DNA of 64,000 nt from Martinezella rhizogenes (lineage in GTDB: Bacteria; Pseudomonadota; Alphaproteobacteria; Rhizobiales; Rhizobiaceae), in contig JAAMEZ010000036.1 of the NCBI GenBank assembly GCA_013322215.1, forward strand, positions 496,001 to 560,000. The letters are read 5' to 3'. Below, one piece after another: positions 16,656-26,168 of the stretch. The stretch's first letter is position 1; each line of letters opens with the position of its first letter. The notes under the pieces were generated by a model. The model saw only the letters and a program-made list of their open reading frames with translations, searched no databases and had not been told where the DNA came from. The position numbers were made by a program, and so were the translations under genes.

Positions 16656-17779
16656 CCATGTCGATCGCATCACTTCTGCGCATCCTGACGCTGATCCGCA
16701 AGGAACTCCTCGTCATCCTGAAGGATCCCCGAAGCCGGGCAAGCCTCGTCGTCCCGCCCATTCTCCAATGCCTGATCTTCGGCTACGCCGCCACCTATGA
16801 CCTCAATACGGTTCCCTATGCGCTCGTCGATCAGGACAGGACGACGACGTCCAGAAACCTTGTCGCGAAGCTTGAAGGATCGGGCATTTTCGAAAGGGTA
16901 GCGACACTGACGCAGACGGGCCAGGCGGTCAGGCTGCTCGATACCAAGCGGGCTGTGCTGATCATCGTCGTAGATCGCGATTTCGAGAGGCAGCTGGAAG
17001 CGGGTAGCCCCGGCACCGTACAGGTCATCGCGGATGGCCGAAATTCCAACACGAGCGGTATCGCGCAAGGCTATGCCAATACGATCGTCGGCGACTTCAC
17101 CGCCGATTGGCTTGCACAGAAGGGCAGCTCGGGCAATGCCGTGCAGGTCACGACCCGCGCCTGGTACAATCCGCAGCTGGAAACGCGGTGGAGCATGGTG
17201 CCCTCGCTCATCGGGACGATCACCATGCTGATGACGATGATGCTGACTGCCATGTCCGTTGCGCGCGAACGCGAGGAAGGAACCTTCGATCAGCTGCTCG
17301 TCGCGCCATTCACGCCGACAGAGATCATGATCGGCAAGGCCGTTCCCTCGATGATTGTCGGCATCACTCAGGCATCGACGATCCTGCTGGTGTCCTTGTT
17401 CTGGTTTCGCATTCCGTTTGCCGGCTCGTTCCTGACGCTCTATCTCGGGCTCAGCCTCTTCCTTGCCGCGGCGATCGGTTTCGGACTGTTCCTGTCATCC
17501 ATTGCCGCCAACATGCAGCAGGCGATGATCCTCTGTTTCGTGTTCCTGATGCCGTTCATGCTGCTCTCCGGCCTGATGTCGCCGACCGACAACATGCCGG
17601 AGATCCTGCAATATGCAACGATGATCAATCCGCTGAAATATGCGATCAGCATCACGCGCGGCGTCTATCTCGAAGGCGCCGGCATCGAGGCGCTGTTTCC
17701 GGACATGCTGGCGCTTCTTGCCATTGCCGCCGCGACGATGCCGGTCGCCGCCTGGATGTTCCGTCATCGTTTGAACTGA
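16652..17779 (+). CDS. ybhR: ABC-2 type exporter permease, YbhR-like
   Basis: 375 residues with the same topology as its upstream neighbour: an N-terminal IRKELLVILKDPRSRASLVVPP motif and span, a periplasmic loop containing VDQDRTTTSRNLVAKLEGSGIF, and five C-terminal spans with the conserved MSVAREREEGTFDQLLVAPFTP segment. It is the last gene of the exporter operon. Translational coupling through ATGA overlaps across three genes suggests the components are made in fixed proportion. Confidence 0.92.
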   Translation: MTMSIASLLRILTLIRKELLVILKDPRSRASLVVPPILQCLIFGYAATYDLNTVPYALVDQDRTTTSRNLVAKLEGSGIFERVATLTQTGQAVRLLDTKRAVLIIVVDRDFERQLEAGSPGTVQVIADGRNSNTSGIAQGYANTIVGDFTADWLAQKGSSGNAVQVTTRAWYNPQLETRWSMVPSLIGTITMLMTMMLTAMSVAREREEGTFDQLLVAPFTPTEIMIGKAVPSMIVGITQASTILLVSLFWFRIPFAGSFLTLYLGLSLFLAAAIGFGLFLSSIAANMQQAMILCFVFLMPFMLLSGLMSPTDNMPEILQYATMINPLKYAISITRGVYLEGAGIEALFPDMLALLAIAAATMPVAAWMFRHRLN

Positions 17780-17806
17780 ACCGCTTCGCATTTTTCCTGG
17801 AATTGC
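17778..17806 (-). repeat. Partial RIME-like intergenic repeat
   Basis: Directly after the ybhR-like stop, the minus strand reads AGCAATTCCAGGAAAAATGC then GAAGCGGTT, which matches the first half of the RIME-type palindrome found complete at 39543-39645. Only this half is recognisable. It probably forms part of the 3' region of the exporter operon. Confidence 0.6.
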
Positions 17807-17905
17807 TCCGAGCGGATCGAGGGCGGCGAACTCATCCATCGCCTGCTTGAGTGATTCTCACCCAGATCCTTGTGCATGCGAGTGGCCGGTCGTGCCGCGA
17901 TGGCA

Positions 17906-18670
17906 TCAACCCGCCATATATTGGATGTTGCAGCGGCCATGGACCGAGGACTTCTGCACATGCGCGCGCACGCCGAATACCCGCTCAATCAGCTCCTGCG
18001 TGAGCACCTCTTCCGGCGGGCCGGCCGCAACCACTTCACCCTTCTGCAGCACCGCAAGACTATCGCAGAACATGGCCGCCAGATTGAGGTCGTGCAGCGC
18101 GACGATCGAGGTGACATCGAGCCTGGAGACCAGGCCGAGAATATCGAGCTGGTGCTGAATATCGAGATGGTTCGTCGGCTCGTCGAGCAGCAGCTCACTC
18201 GGCGTCTGGGCGAGCGCTCTTGCTATGTGGACGCGCTGTCGCTCGCCTCCTGAAAGCGTCTGCCACAGCTGCCCGGCACGGCCCTGCATGCCAACGCGGG
18301 CAAGCGCGTCCGCAACCGCCGCATCGTCGTGCGTGCTCCAGACCGACAGGGGGCCGCGATGCGGCGTGCGGCCGAGGCGCACGACATCCATCACGGTGAC
18401 CTGGGTATCGGTCGTCGCCTGCTGTTCGACGAGCGCGATGCGGCGGGCGATATCCCCGCGCGAGATCGAGGCTATGTCGCTGCCGCCAAGCCGGATGACA
18501 CCGCTCTTGACCTTGCGCAGCCGACATATCAGCCGCAGCAAGCTCGATTTTCCCGAGCCGTTCGGTCCGAGAAGGCCGAGCACCTTGCCTCTTTCCACCG
18601 CCAGGCTGACGCCGTTGACGATCAAAGTATTGCCGGCCGCAAAGGTTACCGTATCAACAGCGATGCTCAT
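17906..18670 (-). CDS. FecCD-type ABC importer ATPase, BtuD-like
   Basis: 254 residues of the iron-siderophore/cobalamin importer ATPase family: Walker A LGPNGSGKSSLLRL, signature LSGGERQRVHIARAL, Walker B ELLLDEPTNHLD, and HDLNLAAMFCD with the H-loop histidine. It overlaps the permease gene by 4 bp (ATGA) and is the third gene behind a cobalamin riboswitch. That context favours a corrinoid (or cobalt complex) over a siderophore as substrate. Confidence 0.9.
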   Translation of the reverse strand: MSIAVDTVTFAAGNTLIVNGVSLAVERGKVLGLLGPNGSGKSSLLRLICRLRKVKSGVIRLGGSDIASISRGDIARRIALVEQQATTDTQVTVMDVVRLGRTPHRGPLSVWSTHDDAAVADALARVGMQGRAGQLWQTLSGGERQRVHIARALAQTPSELLLDEPTNHLDIQHQLDILGLVSRLDVTSIVALHDLNLAAMFCDSLAVLQKGEVVAAGPPEEVLTQELIERVFGVRAHVQKSSVHGRCNIQYMAG

Positions 18671-19704
18671 GCCGTCCTCCGGGCGCGATAGAGAATGATG
18701 GCGAAGGCCGGAGCCCCGAACAGGGCCGTGACCACCCCGATCGGCAGGATCTGCTGGGGAATGATGACCCTTGAGATGATATCCGCACCGACCATGAAGA
18801 TGGCGCCGGCCAGAGCCGCCGCCGGCAGCAGCCGATCATGGCTTGGCCCGACCACGAAGCGGGCGGCATGCGGAATGACAAGCCCGACGAAGCCGATCGA
18901 ACCGACGATGCTGACGACGGCTGCGGTCATGAAGGCCGTCACGCCGAGCAGGACGATCTGCGCGCGTCTGACCGCAATGCCGAGTGAGGCGGCTGCATCG
19001 GTACCGAAGATGAAGGCATCGAGCACGCGGACATGCGCCATACAGACGACAAAGCCGATGATGGCGACCGGCCCAGAAAGATAGACGTCCGGCCAGCGCA
19101 CACCGCTCAAGGAGCCGAGCAGCCAGAACATGACGCCCCTTGCCTGCTCGGCATTGGCCGAGGTGGTGACGATGTAGGAGGTGAGCGCGTTGAAAAGCTG
19201 CGAACCGGCAACACCGCAAAGAATGATGCGCTCGCTCGTGCCGCCGACACCGGCGGCCAACAGGCCGACGAAGAGGAAGGCGACGACCGCACCGATGAAG
19301 GCTCCACCGGAAAGCCCCAGAATGCCGTAGCCGAGCCCGAGGATCATGATGCAGACCGCTCCGGTCGAAGCCCCCGCCGAAATGCCGAGCACATAGGGTT
19401 CGGCAAGCGGATTGCGCAGCAAGGCCTGCAGGATCACACCGCTCAGCGCCAGCGCCGCGCCGGTGCTGGCGGCGACCAGCGCCCGGCTCAGCCGATAATC
19501 CCAGACGATGCCCTGATGGATACGGCTAAGCTCGAAACTCGTTCCGAACATCCGGTTCGAGACCGCCTTGGCGGTGGTCGACAGCGGGATGGAAATCTCG
19601 CCGATCGACACCGCAAGGCTGATCATGAACGCCAGGATCATGATGGCAGCCAGGGCGAGCGCCAGAAGCGCCCACCATGACCGACGTTCCGCAACGAGAC
19701 TCAT
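18667..19704 (-). CDS. FecCD-family ABC importer permease, BtuC-like
   Basis: 345 residues, hydrophobic throughout with the roughly ten spans of BtuC/FecCD permeases. Family motifs visible: ALSGVILQALLRNPLAEPYVLGISAGAS, FVGLVIPHAARFVVG and GAIFMVGADIISRVI. It lies 3 bp downstream of the binding-protein gene and overlaps the ATPase start. Riboswitch control makes vitamin B12 or a precursor the likely cargo. Confidence 0.92.
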   Translation of the reverse strand: MSLVAERRSWWALLALALAAIMILAFMISLAVSIGEISIPLSTTAKAVSNRMFGTSFELSRIHQGIVWDYRLSRALVAASTGAALALSGVILQALLRNPLAEPYVLGISAGASTGAVCIMILGLGYGILGLSGGAFIGAVVAFLFVGLLAAGVGGTSERIILCGVAGSQLFNALTSYIVTTSANAEQARGVMFWLLGSLSGVRWPDVYLSGPVAIIGFVVCMAHVRVLDAFIFGTDAAASLGIAVRRAQIVLLGVTAFMTAAVVSIVGSIGFVGLVIPHAARFVVGPSHDRLLPAAALAGAIFMVGADIISRVIIPQQILPIGVVTALFGAPAFAIILYRARRTA

Positions 19705-19707
19705 ATC

Positions 19708-20724
19708 TTACTGCGCCAGGCCGAAGGACTTGATGCCCTTGGCCAGGATTTCGATGCCGTCGATGGTGCGGATGGTCGGGTTCATCGACTGCGCATCCAT
19801 CATGACGAAATGCTTGTTCCTGACGGCGTCGAGCTGGCTGGTGACCGGATCCTTCTTGAGGAAATCGACCTTGACCTTCGGATCATCGGCGGCATAGCGG
19901 CGGCGGTCCATGGTGGCGATCACGATCACGGCCGGATTTGCCTGCGCGATGGTCTCCCAGCCGACGAGCGGCCATTCTTCCTCGGTCGTCACGACGTTCT
20001 TGGCGCCGATCGTCTTCAGGATATAGGCCGGCGCGCTGTTCTTGCCGGCGATGAAGGCATCGCCGCTGACTTCCTTGCTGGAAAACCAGAAGACAATCGG
20101 CAGATCCTTGGACTTTGCGCCTGAAATCGAGGCGACAGCATCCGCCTCGCGCTTCTTCAGGTCCGCGATCAAGGCATCGCCGCGATCCCTCACATTGAAG
20201 ATCTCCGCGAGTTCATCGATCTCCTGATAGACCAGGTCCATCGCGAACCGTTCCTTGCGCACGCCGTCGCCGCCATCGGTGTTGACCTTGGCGACGCAAT
20301 CCGTCGGCGCGATATAGGTGTTGATGCCGAGTTCGGAAAACTGTTCGCGCTTGCCGACGGAGCCCTGTGCACCGACATGCCACTCGAATTCGGCGACGAC
20401 GAGATCGGGTTCCTTGCCAACAACGGATTCAAAACTCGGATCATTATCGGCAAGCCGCGGGATCTTGCTGTTCGCCTCGGCATATTGCGGCAGCACCGGG
20501 CCGACCCAGACGGCGGTGCCGGCGATCTTGTCGGCCAGACCGAGCGAGAGCAGGATTTCGGTCATGCCCTGGCCGATCGAAACGATCCTGGCCGGCAGCT
20601 TCTGGAAGGTGACCTTCTGGCCGCAATTATTGATGGTGAGCGGATATTGTGTGGCGGCGAAACTGGAGGCGGCAAACCCGGTCAGCCCAAGTGCAAATGT
20701 AATAGTCGTCAAAAAATGGCGCAT
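19708..20724 (-). CDS. Periplasmic substrate-binding protein of a B12-regulated FecB/BtuF-type importer
   Basis: 338 residues. Signal peptide MRHFLTTITFALGLTGFAASSFA, then a helical-backbone (type III) binding fold: RIVSIGQGMTEILLSLGLADKIAGTA opens the first lobe and NPAVIVIATMDRRR the second. It is more like the FecB/TroA-type ABC binding proteins than classical short BtuF (about 245 residues). The ATG at 20724 gives a clean signal peptide; upstream in-frame sequence is not needed. It is the first gene after the riboswitch. Corrinoid, cobinamide or chelated cobalt are candidate ligands. Confidence 0.87.
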   Translation of the reverse strand: MRHFLTTITFALGLTGFAASSFAATQYPLTINNCGQKVTFQKLPARIVSIGQGMTEILLSLGLADKIAGTAVWVGPVLPQYAEANSKIPRLADNDPSFESVVGKEPDLVVAEFEWHVGAQGSVGKREQFSELGINTYIAPTDCVAKVNTDGGDGVRKERFAMDLVYQEIDELAEIFNVRDRGDALIADLKKREADAVASISGAKSKDLPIVFWFSSKEVSGDAFIAGKNSAPAYILKTIGAKNVVTTEEEWPLVGWETIAQANPAVIVIATMDRRRYAADDPKVKVDFLKKDPVTSQLDAVRNKHFVMMDAQSMNPTIRTIDGIEILAKGIKSFGLAQ

Positions 20725-20898
20725 GAAAGATCTCGATCGGAGAGGGAAACTGGGCGGTGTCAGCACGATTGCGCTGAGGAAGACCGCCGCCGGTTGCGAG
20801 GATCCCAATCAAGGCCGATAGAGGTCGGATAATATCGAAGGCTCAGGTCAATCATTCTCTGTCCTTTCCGGGCATCCCCGCCCGGCTGATTGGATCGT

Positions 20899-21105
20899 GA
20901 TCGACGGCAGGTCTCCTGGCTTGCGGATCTCTGACGATCATCTGCCTTCCCGCAAGCTTGCTTGCAGTGGCATGGCTTGAAGCCTCGGGAGAGAACCTGA
21001 AAAAGGTCACTCCCGGATGATCGGCAATCCGCTTACAGTTGCGGGGGCAGCCACGGTCTAGGTCCCTCTTGGGTCGTCCTCACCGTGTTCCCTATTAATC
21101 CCCGC
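20899..21105 (-). promoter_or_regulatory. Cobalamin riboswitch
   Basis: Read on the minus strand, the order of conserved elements is complete: AGGGAACACGGTGAGG, then GCCCCCGCAACTGTAAGCGG, a GC-rich hairpin, and the B12 box AGCCAGGAGACCTGCC. This is the adenosylcobalamin aptamer found in front of B12 uptake and synthesis genes. It lies about 175 bases upstream of the binding-protein start and should shut off the 20724-17906 operon when cobalamin is plentiful. Confidence 0.95.
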
Positions 21106-21223
21106 GGAGTCTTCCTTGGGGAACCGTCGCGTTCAGTTATTCCGGACAGGGCCTTCTCGTCAAGAACGCTTGGATGGCAAAAGGAAAGAGAACATCATGC
21201 TCATCGCCGAAGGCAGGGCGCGG

Positions 21224-22318
21224 CTAGGCGGCCTCGGCCAGCTCAACCCGATTTCTTCCGCTCGCCTTCGCCCGATAGAGCGCCTTATCGGCGGCCTCGA
21301 GCACATGCTTGAAATCCGTGGTCGGCTCAAGGGAGCAGGCGATGCCGATGCTGACAGTGACGTGGACGGCTTCCTGCTCGAACATCAGGGTCGTGCTCTC
21401 GATATCCCTACGAATTTTCTCCGCGACAGCAGCTGCGGCCCTCGTATCCGTGTTCGGCAGAAGCACGACGATCTCCTCGCCGCCATAACGGGCGGCGATA
21501 TCGGTCTTGCGCACGGTTTGCCGGATCACATCAGCCACTCGCGCCAGGACGGTGTCGCCGAAGGAATGACCCCAGCTATCGTTGATCTTCTTGAAGTGAT
21601 CGATATCGAGCATGATGATCGAGAAAGGAATGCGGCGCATGCCCGCTTCCTTGCTGCATCGATCGCCTTCGCGCTGCAATACGCGGCGGTTGGGCAGTCT
21701 TGTGAGCGGGTCGAGGCTCGCTTCATTCTCCAGCGCGCGTTGGATGCCGATGCGATATTGCTCCCGCTGCAGCAGGTCCGATAGCAGCATGACACCGAGT
21801 ATATTGACGGTCGTCACCGGAAGTGTCGCCGAGAGGAGAAGAGCGCGCGCAACCGCCCATGGCAGAAAGAAGAGAACCACGAGGGATGAGCAGGTCGCCA
21901 GACCGAACAGGGCCGATCGTCTCCAGCCCGTGCCGGTCCATTGCCGCGGCAGGAGGCTGAGCACATAGCCCGCGATCGCAACGATCACGATACCGGCAAC
22001 GCCGCCCACCGCACCCATACCGCCGACCAGAAACCGAAACAGAGCCATCATCGCTGCAGCGACAATGGTTCCCAGAAGGCCACCATAGATCGGCGCAAGG
22101 ACAAGGAGGATAGAGCGGCCATCCTGAATAACGCCCGGCATCCATTGTATCGGATCGCCCATGGACAGGATGCCGACCAGCCCGAACAGCAACCCGATGG
22201 CCACGGATTTCAGAGCGCCGCGTTCGACGATCCGGATGACCCAGGAATAAGCATAGACGATGATCGCCACCTGGCCGAGGACGCGTATCAGCGAAACCAA
22301 ATGTGTTTCAATTTCCAT
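21224..22318 (-). CDS. Membrane-bound diguanylate cyclase (5TM-LYT sensor + GGDEF)
   Basis: 364 residues. The N-terminal half is a 5TM sensor of the 5TMR-LYT type (GLLFGLVGILSMGDPIQWMPGVI, DGRSILLVLAPIYGG). The C-terminal GGDEF domain starts at LTRLPNRRVLQ and has the active-site loop RYGGEEIVVLLP. An intact inhibitory site RKTD lies five residues before it, so product feedback by c-di-GMP is expected. The ATG at 22318 follows GGGAA; longer in-frame starts lack one. It is an orphan gene; no EAL domain is nearby. Confidence 0.9.
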   Translation of the reverse strand: MEIETHLVSLIRVLGQVAIIVYAYSWVIRIVERGALKSVAIGLLFGLVGILSMGDPIQWMPGVIQDGRSILLVLAPIYGGLLGTIVAAAMMALFRFLVGGMGAVGGVAGIVIVAIAGYVLSLLPRQWTGTGWRRSALFGLATCSSLVVLFFLPWAVARALLLSATLPVTTVNILGVMLLSDLLQREQYRIGIQRALENEASLDPLTRLPNRRVLQREGDRCSKEAGMRRIPFSIIMLDIDHFKKINDSWGHSFGDTVLARVADVIRQTVRKTDIAARYGGEEIVVLLPNTDTRAAAAVAEKIRRDIESTTLMFEQEAVHVTVSIGIACSLEPTTDFKHVLEAADKALYRAKASGRNRVELAEAA

Positions 22319-22904
22319 TGCTGTTCCCAGTCCTCGCAACGAACCGCAACGAATGACCTGTACCGGCATAGTCGAAGTCGGTGTGGGATACCATGCGATC
22401 TCCACAAAATGGTTTACCAAGCCTCTCACTGATCGGCAGTGTGGCAATAATGTTCGGGCGGGAACTGGAAGTGAGGGTCATCGTCGCAATCGAATTTCTG
22501 AAGCAATATATCTCAATATCGCTGCGTCCGGGATCTGTAGTCCAGGCCAGATGCAGTCATGCGTCCTTTGGAGATCTTAGACCATCGGGGGAAACGAACT
22601 ATGAAAGCCGACGGATCGAGACGTCGACGGCACCGGGCAGAAGGCGAGTTATCAAAGCTGCTCATGACCACCTTTCCAGAGAGCGCCACCCACGGATCCG
22701 AATGATCAGCCCTATCTGGCGCCCTGCGCCGAACGATCAAGAGCTCTCCGCCAATTTGGCGTTCGCCGAGACGCGTCGACCGCGCGTCCTTGACTAGTAC
22801 CGGCTTCCGCAAACCTCGGCACGGCACGAATTGACGCATTGCGCTTGCAATGGGCCTATCCTATGACTGCAACCTTATCCGCGAATGCGGTGGTGGGGAC
22901 AAGA
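22319..22904. other. Non-coding stretch upstream of the copper gene set
   Basis: About 586 bases between the divergent cyclase and the small secreted protein gene. Several open frames cross it on both strands, but none has a ribosome site, family resemblance or consistent codon use. I see no RNA gene or repeat. Confidence 0.5.
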
Positions 22905-23309
22905 ATGCGGAAGACCATTTCGCGTACAGGACAGTGGAGCGCGCGCATTCTTTGCGCCGTTGCGTTGTTGCTTGTCGGCTTCGCCCATCAGCCTGTCGTC
23001 GCAACAGCGGATGAGATACCCCCGATCGAGCTTGCCCAATACAGGCTTCCGGATGGATCTCTGCCGATCCTCTGCATTACCTACAAGGATGCCGACGGCA
23101 AGGTGCACGGAAAAGCCTATGCGCCCGGATGCGAGGCATGCCGGATCGCGTCTGCCGCGGTTGTGCCCACGCCTCCGACCGAAATTTGCGAGCGCCTTGC
23201 CTCCGTGCGCGGAGAGACCGTCGTCGCAAGATCGGAGGCTTTCCACCGCCAGCTTTATCCGCCGAACACAGGCCCGAGAGCGCCACCCCTCCTCGACATC
23301 GTTGGCTGA
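22905..23309 (+). CDS. Small secreted protein with CxxC motif (DUF2946-like)
   Basis: 134 residues. A signal peptide (ILCAVALLLVGFAHQPVVATA) is followed by LPDGSLPILCITYKDADGKVHGKAYAPGCEACRIASAAVVPTPP. The Cys-x-x-Cys in GCEACRIA and a Pro-rich C-terminus resemble DUF2946-type proteins often encoded beside copper/heme-handling genes; the family call is by eye. The ATG at 22905 has GGGGA nine bases upstream, unlike earlier in-frame starts. It probably opens the PepSY-PCuAC-Sco-CopC gene string and could bind a metal through the cysteines. Confidence 0.65.
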   Translation: MRKTISRTGQWSARILCAVALLLVGFAHQPVVATADEIPPIELAQYRLPDGSLPILCITYKDADGKVHGKAYAPGCEACRIASAAVVPTPPTEICERLASVRGETVVARSEAFHRQLYPPNTGPRAPPLLDIVG

Positions 23310-23529
23310 ACCGGCGTTCCGGCCCTGCCGTGACGCCCGCCGTCAACGCTGCCGCATCGCGACCCTTAGGTCGTAAAATCTGAGGATTGGTGTTCCTGAC
23401 TGTACTTTGCCGAACGAGGCGGGCCGATTGGTCCAGCTGGCCGTGTGAAGCAAGCTCACCTCAAATGGCGAACCATCGCCGCCCCTCCTCAGATCGATCG
23501 TGGCAGCCTGCCGATCTTCGGAGGATTTC

Positions 23530-24903
23530 ATGTCTGCCTTTACCGCTGCAGAGCCTGCAGTTGCAGCAACCCATAATATCTCGCTCTATCGCGCGATCTG
23601 GCGCTGGCACTTCTTCGCCGGTCTGCTCGTCATTCCTTTCATGCTCAATCTGGCGATCACCGGCTCGCTGTATCTGTTCAAGGACCAGATTGCCGATACT
23701 TTCTACTCGCATCGCTACCTCGTTGCCGAGACCGGCACAATGCTGCAGCCGCAGCAGATCACCGATGCCGCACTCTCGGCCTTTCCGGGCGCCCGCGCGA
23801 CCTCATACCACGAAGCGTCGGCGCCGAACCGCTCGGCCTGGATAACGCTTTCCAAAGATGGCCAATCGACCATCGTCTATGTCAACCCCTATGACGGCAG
23901 CATCCTGGGGTCGGTCGGCTCGCAGCAGGAGTTTGCCTGGGTCGTCAAGCGCATCCACAGCCTCGAATATTTCGGGACATGGACCAATCGCCTCATCGAG
24001 ATCGTCGCGGGCTTTGCCCTCGTCCTCGTGGTGACCGGCATCTATCTTTGGTGGCCGCGCCAGCAGAGCGGTGGCGTGCTCACGGTTCGCGGCAATCCAT
24101 CGCGACGCGTCTTCTGGCGCGACCTGCATGCCGTGACGGGCGCGCTTGCCGGCATCCTTATCTTCTTCCTGGCCTTCAGCGGCATGCCATGGTCCGGTTA
24201 CTGGGGCGCCAACGTCAATGCCTGGCTGACGGCAAATAATCTCGGAACACCGGCTGCGGTCTGGGACGAGGTGCCGAAATCGACGAAGGTCACACAGGAT
24301 ATCGTCAGCCGCGCCGGCTGGGTGGTCGAGAACGCACCCGTTCCGCTTTCGGATATCGCTGCAGCGCAATCGGCAAAGCCGATCGATCTGAACAGGGCCG
24401 TCCACATCATGCACGGCCTGGGCATGGTTGCCGGGTCGGACCTTGCCATCCCAGCGGATGAAACCGGCGTCTATACCGCAAGTCATTATTTCGGTGACCT
24501 CGGTGAGGAGCGAACCGTCCACATCGATCAATATTCCGGCAAGCCGCTCGTCGACATTTCCTATGACCAGTATCCGGCTCTCGGCAAGGCGATCGAGTGG
24601 GGCATCAACGTCCACCAGGGACAGGAATGGGGCCTCTTCAACCAGCTCCTGATGCTGGCCACATGCCTGGCCATCGTCCTTTGCTGCGTGACGGCCGCAA
24701 TCATGTGGTGGAAGCGCCGGCCATCGGGCCGGCTCGGCGTGCCGCCCATGCCGCCACAGAAGTCCGTCTATGTCGGCCTCTGGCTCATCACCATCGTCTT
24801 CGGCGTGGCCTTCCCACTGACGGGAGCCGCTATCGTCGCGATGCTGCTCTTCGATCAGTTCGTGGTTCGTTTCGTGCCGCCGCTCCGGCGTTTCTTTTCC
24901 TGA
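23530..24903 (+). CDS. PepSY-associated transmembrane protein
   Basis: 457 residues with four main spans (about 25-50, 150-175, 195-220, 360-385) plus one at the C-terminus, and two PepSY segments in the periplasmic loops (ITDAALSAFPGARATSYHEA and VHIDQYSGKPLVDISYDQYPALGKAIEW). Such proteins (PiuB/FoxB relatives) are linked to reductive metal release or heme/copper handling. GGAGG sits just before the ATG at 23530. The following copper chaperone genes support a metal-related role at the inner membrane. Confidence 0.88.
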   Translation: MSAFTAAEPAVAATHNISLYRAIWRWHFFAGLLVIPFMLNLAITGSLYLFKDQIADTFYSHRYLVAETGTMLQPQQITDAALSAFPGARATSYHEASAPNRSAWITLSKDGQSTIVYVNPYDGSILGSVGSQQEFAWVVKRIHSLEYFGTWTNRLIEIVAGFALVLVVTGIYLWWPRQQSGGVLTVRGNPSRRVFWRDLHAVTGALAGILIFFLAFSGMPWSGYWGANVNAWLTANNLGTPAAVWDEVPKSTKVTQDIVSRAGWVVENAPVPLSDIAAAQSAKPIDLNRAVHIMHGLGMVAGSDLAIPADETGVYTASHYFGDLGEERTVHIDQYSGKPLVDISYDQYPALGKAIEWGINVHQGQEWGLFNQLLMLATCLAIVLCCVTAAIMWWKRRPSGRLGVPPMPPQKSVYVGLWLITIVFGVAFPLTGAAIVAMLLFDQFVVRFVPPLRRFFS

Positions 24904-24910
24904 CGAAGAT

Positions 24911-24935
24911 CAGGCGAAGCCGAAGACTTCGCCTG
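24911..24935 (+). terminator. Hairpin between the PepSY and PCuAC genes
   Basis: Perfect 9-bp stem CAGGCGAAG / CTTCGCCTG with a 7-base loop, 8 bases after the PepSY stop. No T-run follows, so it may be a processing or attenuation structure rather than a full terminator. Confidence 0.4.
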
Positions 24936-24967
24936 TCCGCTCCTCATCCGGATCAAGGATATCGATC

Positions 24968-25447
24968 ATGCTGAAACACATTTTTGCGCTTGCCGCTTTC
25001 GGGCTGGCATTCCTGTCTTCCTCCCTCGTTTTTGCCGAGGACGTCAAAATCGGCAACCTCACCATTTCCGCGCCCTATGTTCGCGCCATGGTGCCAGGAG
25101 CTCCTGTTGGCGGCGGCTATATGACCATTACGAATGCCGGCGACACCGACGATCGGTTGATCTCAGCAAGCTCGCCGCGTGCCGCGACAGTCCAGATTCA
25201 CGAGATGAAGATGGACAATGACGTCATGATCATGCGCGAGCTTCCCGATGGCCTGATCATCCCGGCCGGCAAGACCGTCAAACTTAAGCCGGGCGGCTAT
25301 CACGTGATGTTCATGAAGGTCGCCGAACCCTTCCTTCAGGGCCAGACGGTAAGGGCAACGCTCAAGTTCGAAAAAGCCGGCTCGGCCGACATTGATTTCC
25401 CGGTCGGATCGATAGCTGCGGACAGGGAGACGTCCCATGTCAAATAG
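24968..25447 (+). CDS. Periplasmic copper chaperone PCu(A)C family protein
   Basis: 159 residues. Signal peptide ending at VFAED, then the PCuAC fold with the Cu(I)-binding Met/His pattern: HEMKMDNDVMIM and, later, GGYHVMFMKV. The family delivers copper to the CuA/CuB sites of cytochrome oxidase, usually together with a Sco protein. Here the Sco gene overlaps its 3' end by 11 bp. AAGGA precedes the ATG. Confidence 0.92.
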   Translation: MLKHIFALAAFGLAFLSSSLVFAEDVKIGNLTISAPYVRAMVPGAPVGGGYMTITNAGDTDDRLISASSPRAATVQIHEMKMDNDVMIMRELPDGLIIPAGKTVKLKPGGYHVMFMKVAEPFLQGQTVRATLKFEKAGSADIDFPVGSIAADRETSHVK

Positions 25448-26033
25448 GCAACGCTTTGCTGCAATGACCATCACCCTGACACTTGTCGTCGGCGCCGGCG
25501 CCATCGGCTACGCAACATTCCTCATGACGCCGCAGGTCCGGGCAGCCGGCAGTTTCGGCGCAGCCTTCACGCTCACGGACGATCGCGGTGAGCCCATCAC
25601 CGAAAAGGCCCTGTCGGGCCATCCCTCGCTCGTCTATTTCGGCTACACGCATTGCCCCGACATTTGCCCGACAACGCTCTATGATATGGCGGGCTGGTTC
25701 AAGACGCTCGGGCCGCAGGCCGATGGGCTGAAGGCCTATTTCTTCACCGTCGATCCGGAACGCGACACGCCCGAAATCATGCACAGCTACACGGGCAATT
25801 TCACCGATCGGATCATCGGCATTACGGGTGATCCCAGCGAGATGCAGAAGGTCATCAAGGGCTGGCGCATCTATGCCAAAAAGGTGCCGAGCCCAGACGG
25901 CGGATACACCATGGATCATACCGCCTCCGTGCTGCTCGTCGATGCCGGCGGCAATCTCAAAGGCACCATCGCCTATCAGGAAAACAATGATGTCGCCCTG
26001 CAGAAAATCCGAAATCTGCTGCAGCAGGACTAG
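25437..26033 (+). CDS. SCO1/SenC family protein
   Basis: 198 residues. One N-terminal membrane anchor, then a thioredoxin fold with the copper ligands CPDICP (Cys-x3-Cys within GYTHCPDICPTTL) and the distal histidine in MDHTASVLL. The family matures the CuA centre of cytochrome oxidase with PCuAC. The gene overlaps the PCuAC gene, showing joint translation. Confidence 0.93.
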   Translation: MSNRQRFAAMTITLTLVVGAGAIGYATFLMTPQVRAAGSFGAAFTLTDDRGEPITEKALSGHPSLVYFGYTHCPDICPTTLYDMAGWFKTLGPQADGLKAYFFTVDPERDTPEIMHSYTGNFTDRIIGITGDPSEMQKVIKGWRIYAKKVPSPDGGYTMDHTASVLLVDAGGNLKGTIAYQENNDVALQKIRNLLQQD

Positions 26034-26168
26034 TTCCGCGGCGCGAGAGCACCGTTGAAAAACAGAAATTCCGTCCGGCTCTGCCGGCGACGGATATCGG
26101 CGATCGACCGATCGCCATCACACGATCCGCAGACTTTCCGCGGGTCACCAACAGGATGAGGAAATCAA

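Noticed and set aside
22381..22839. Open frames on both strands upstream of the copper gene set
   Set aside because: Mutually overlapping, without family resemblance or ribosome sites.
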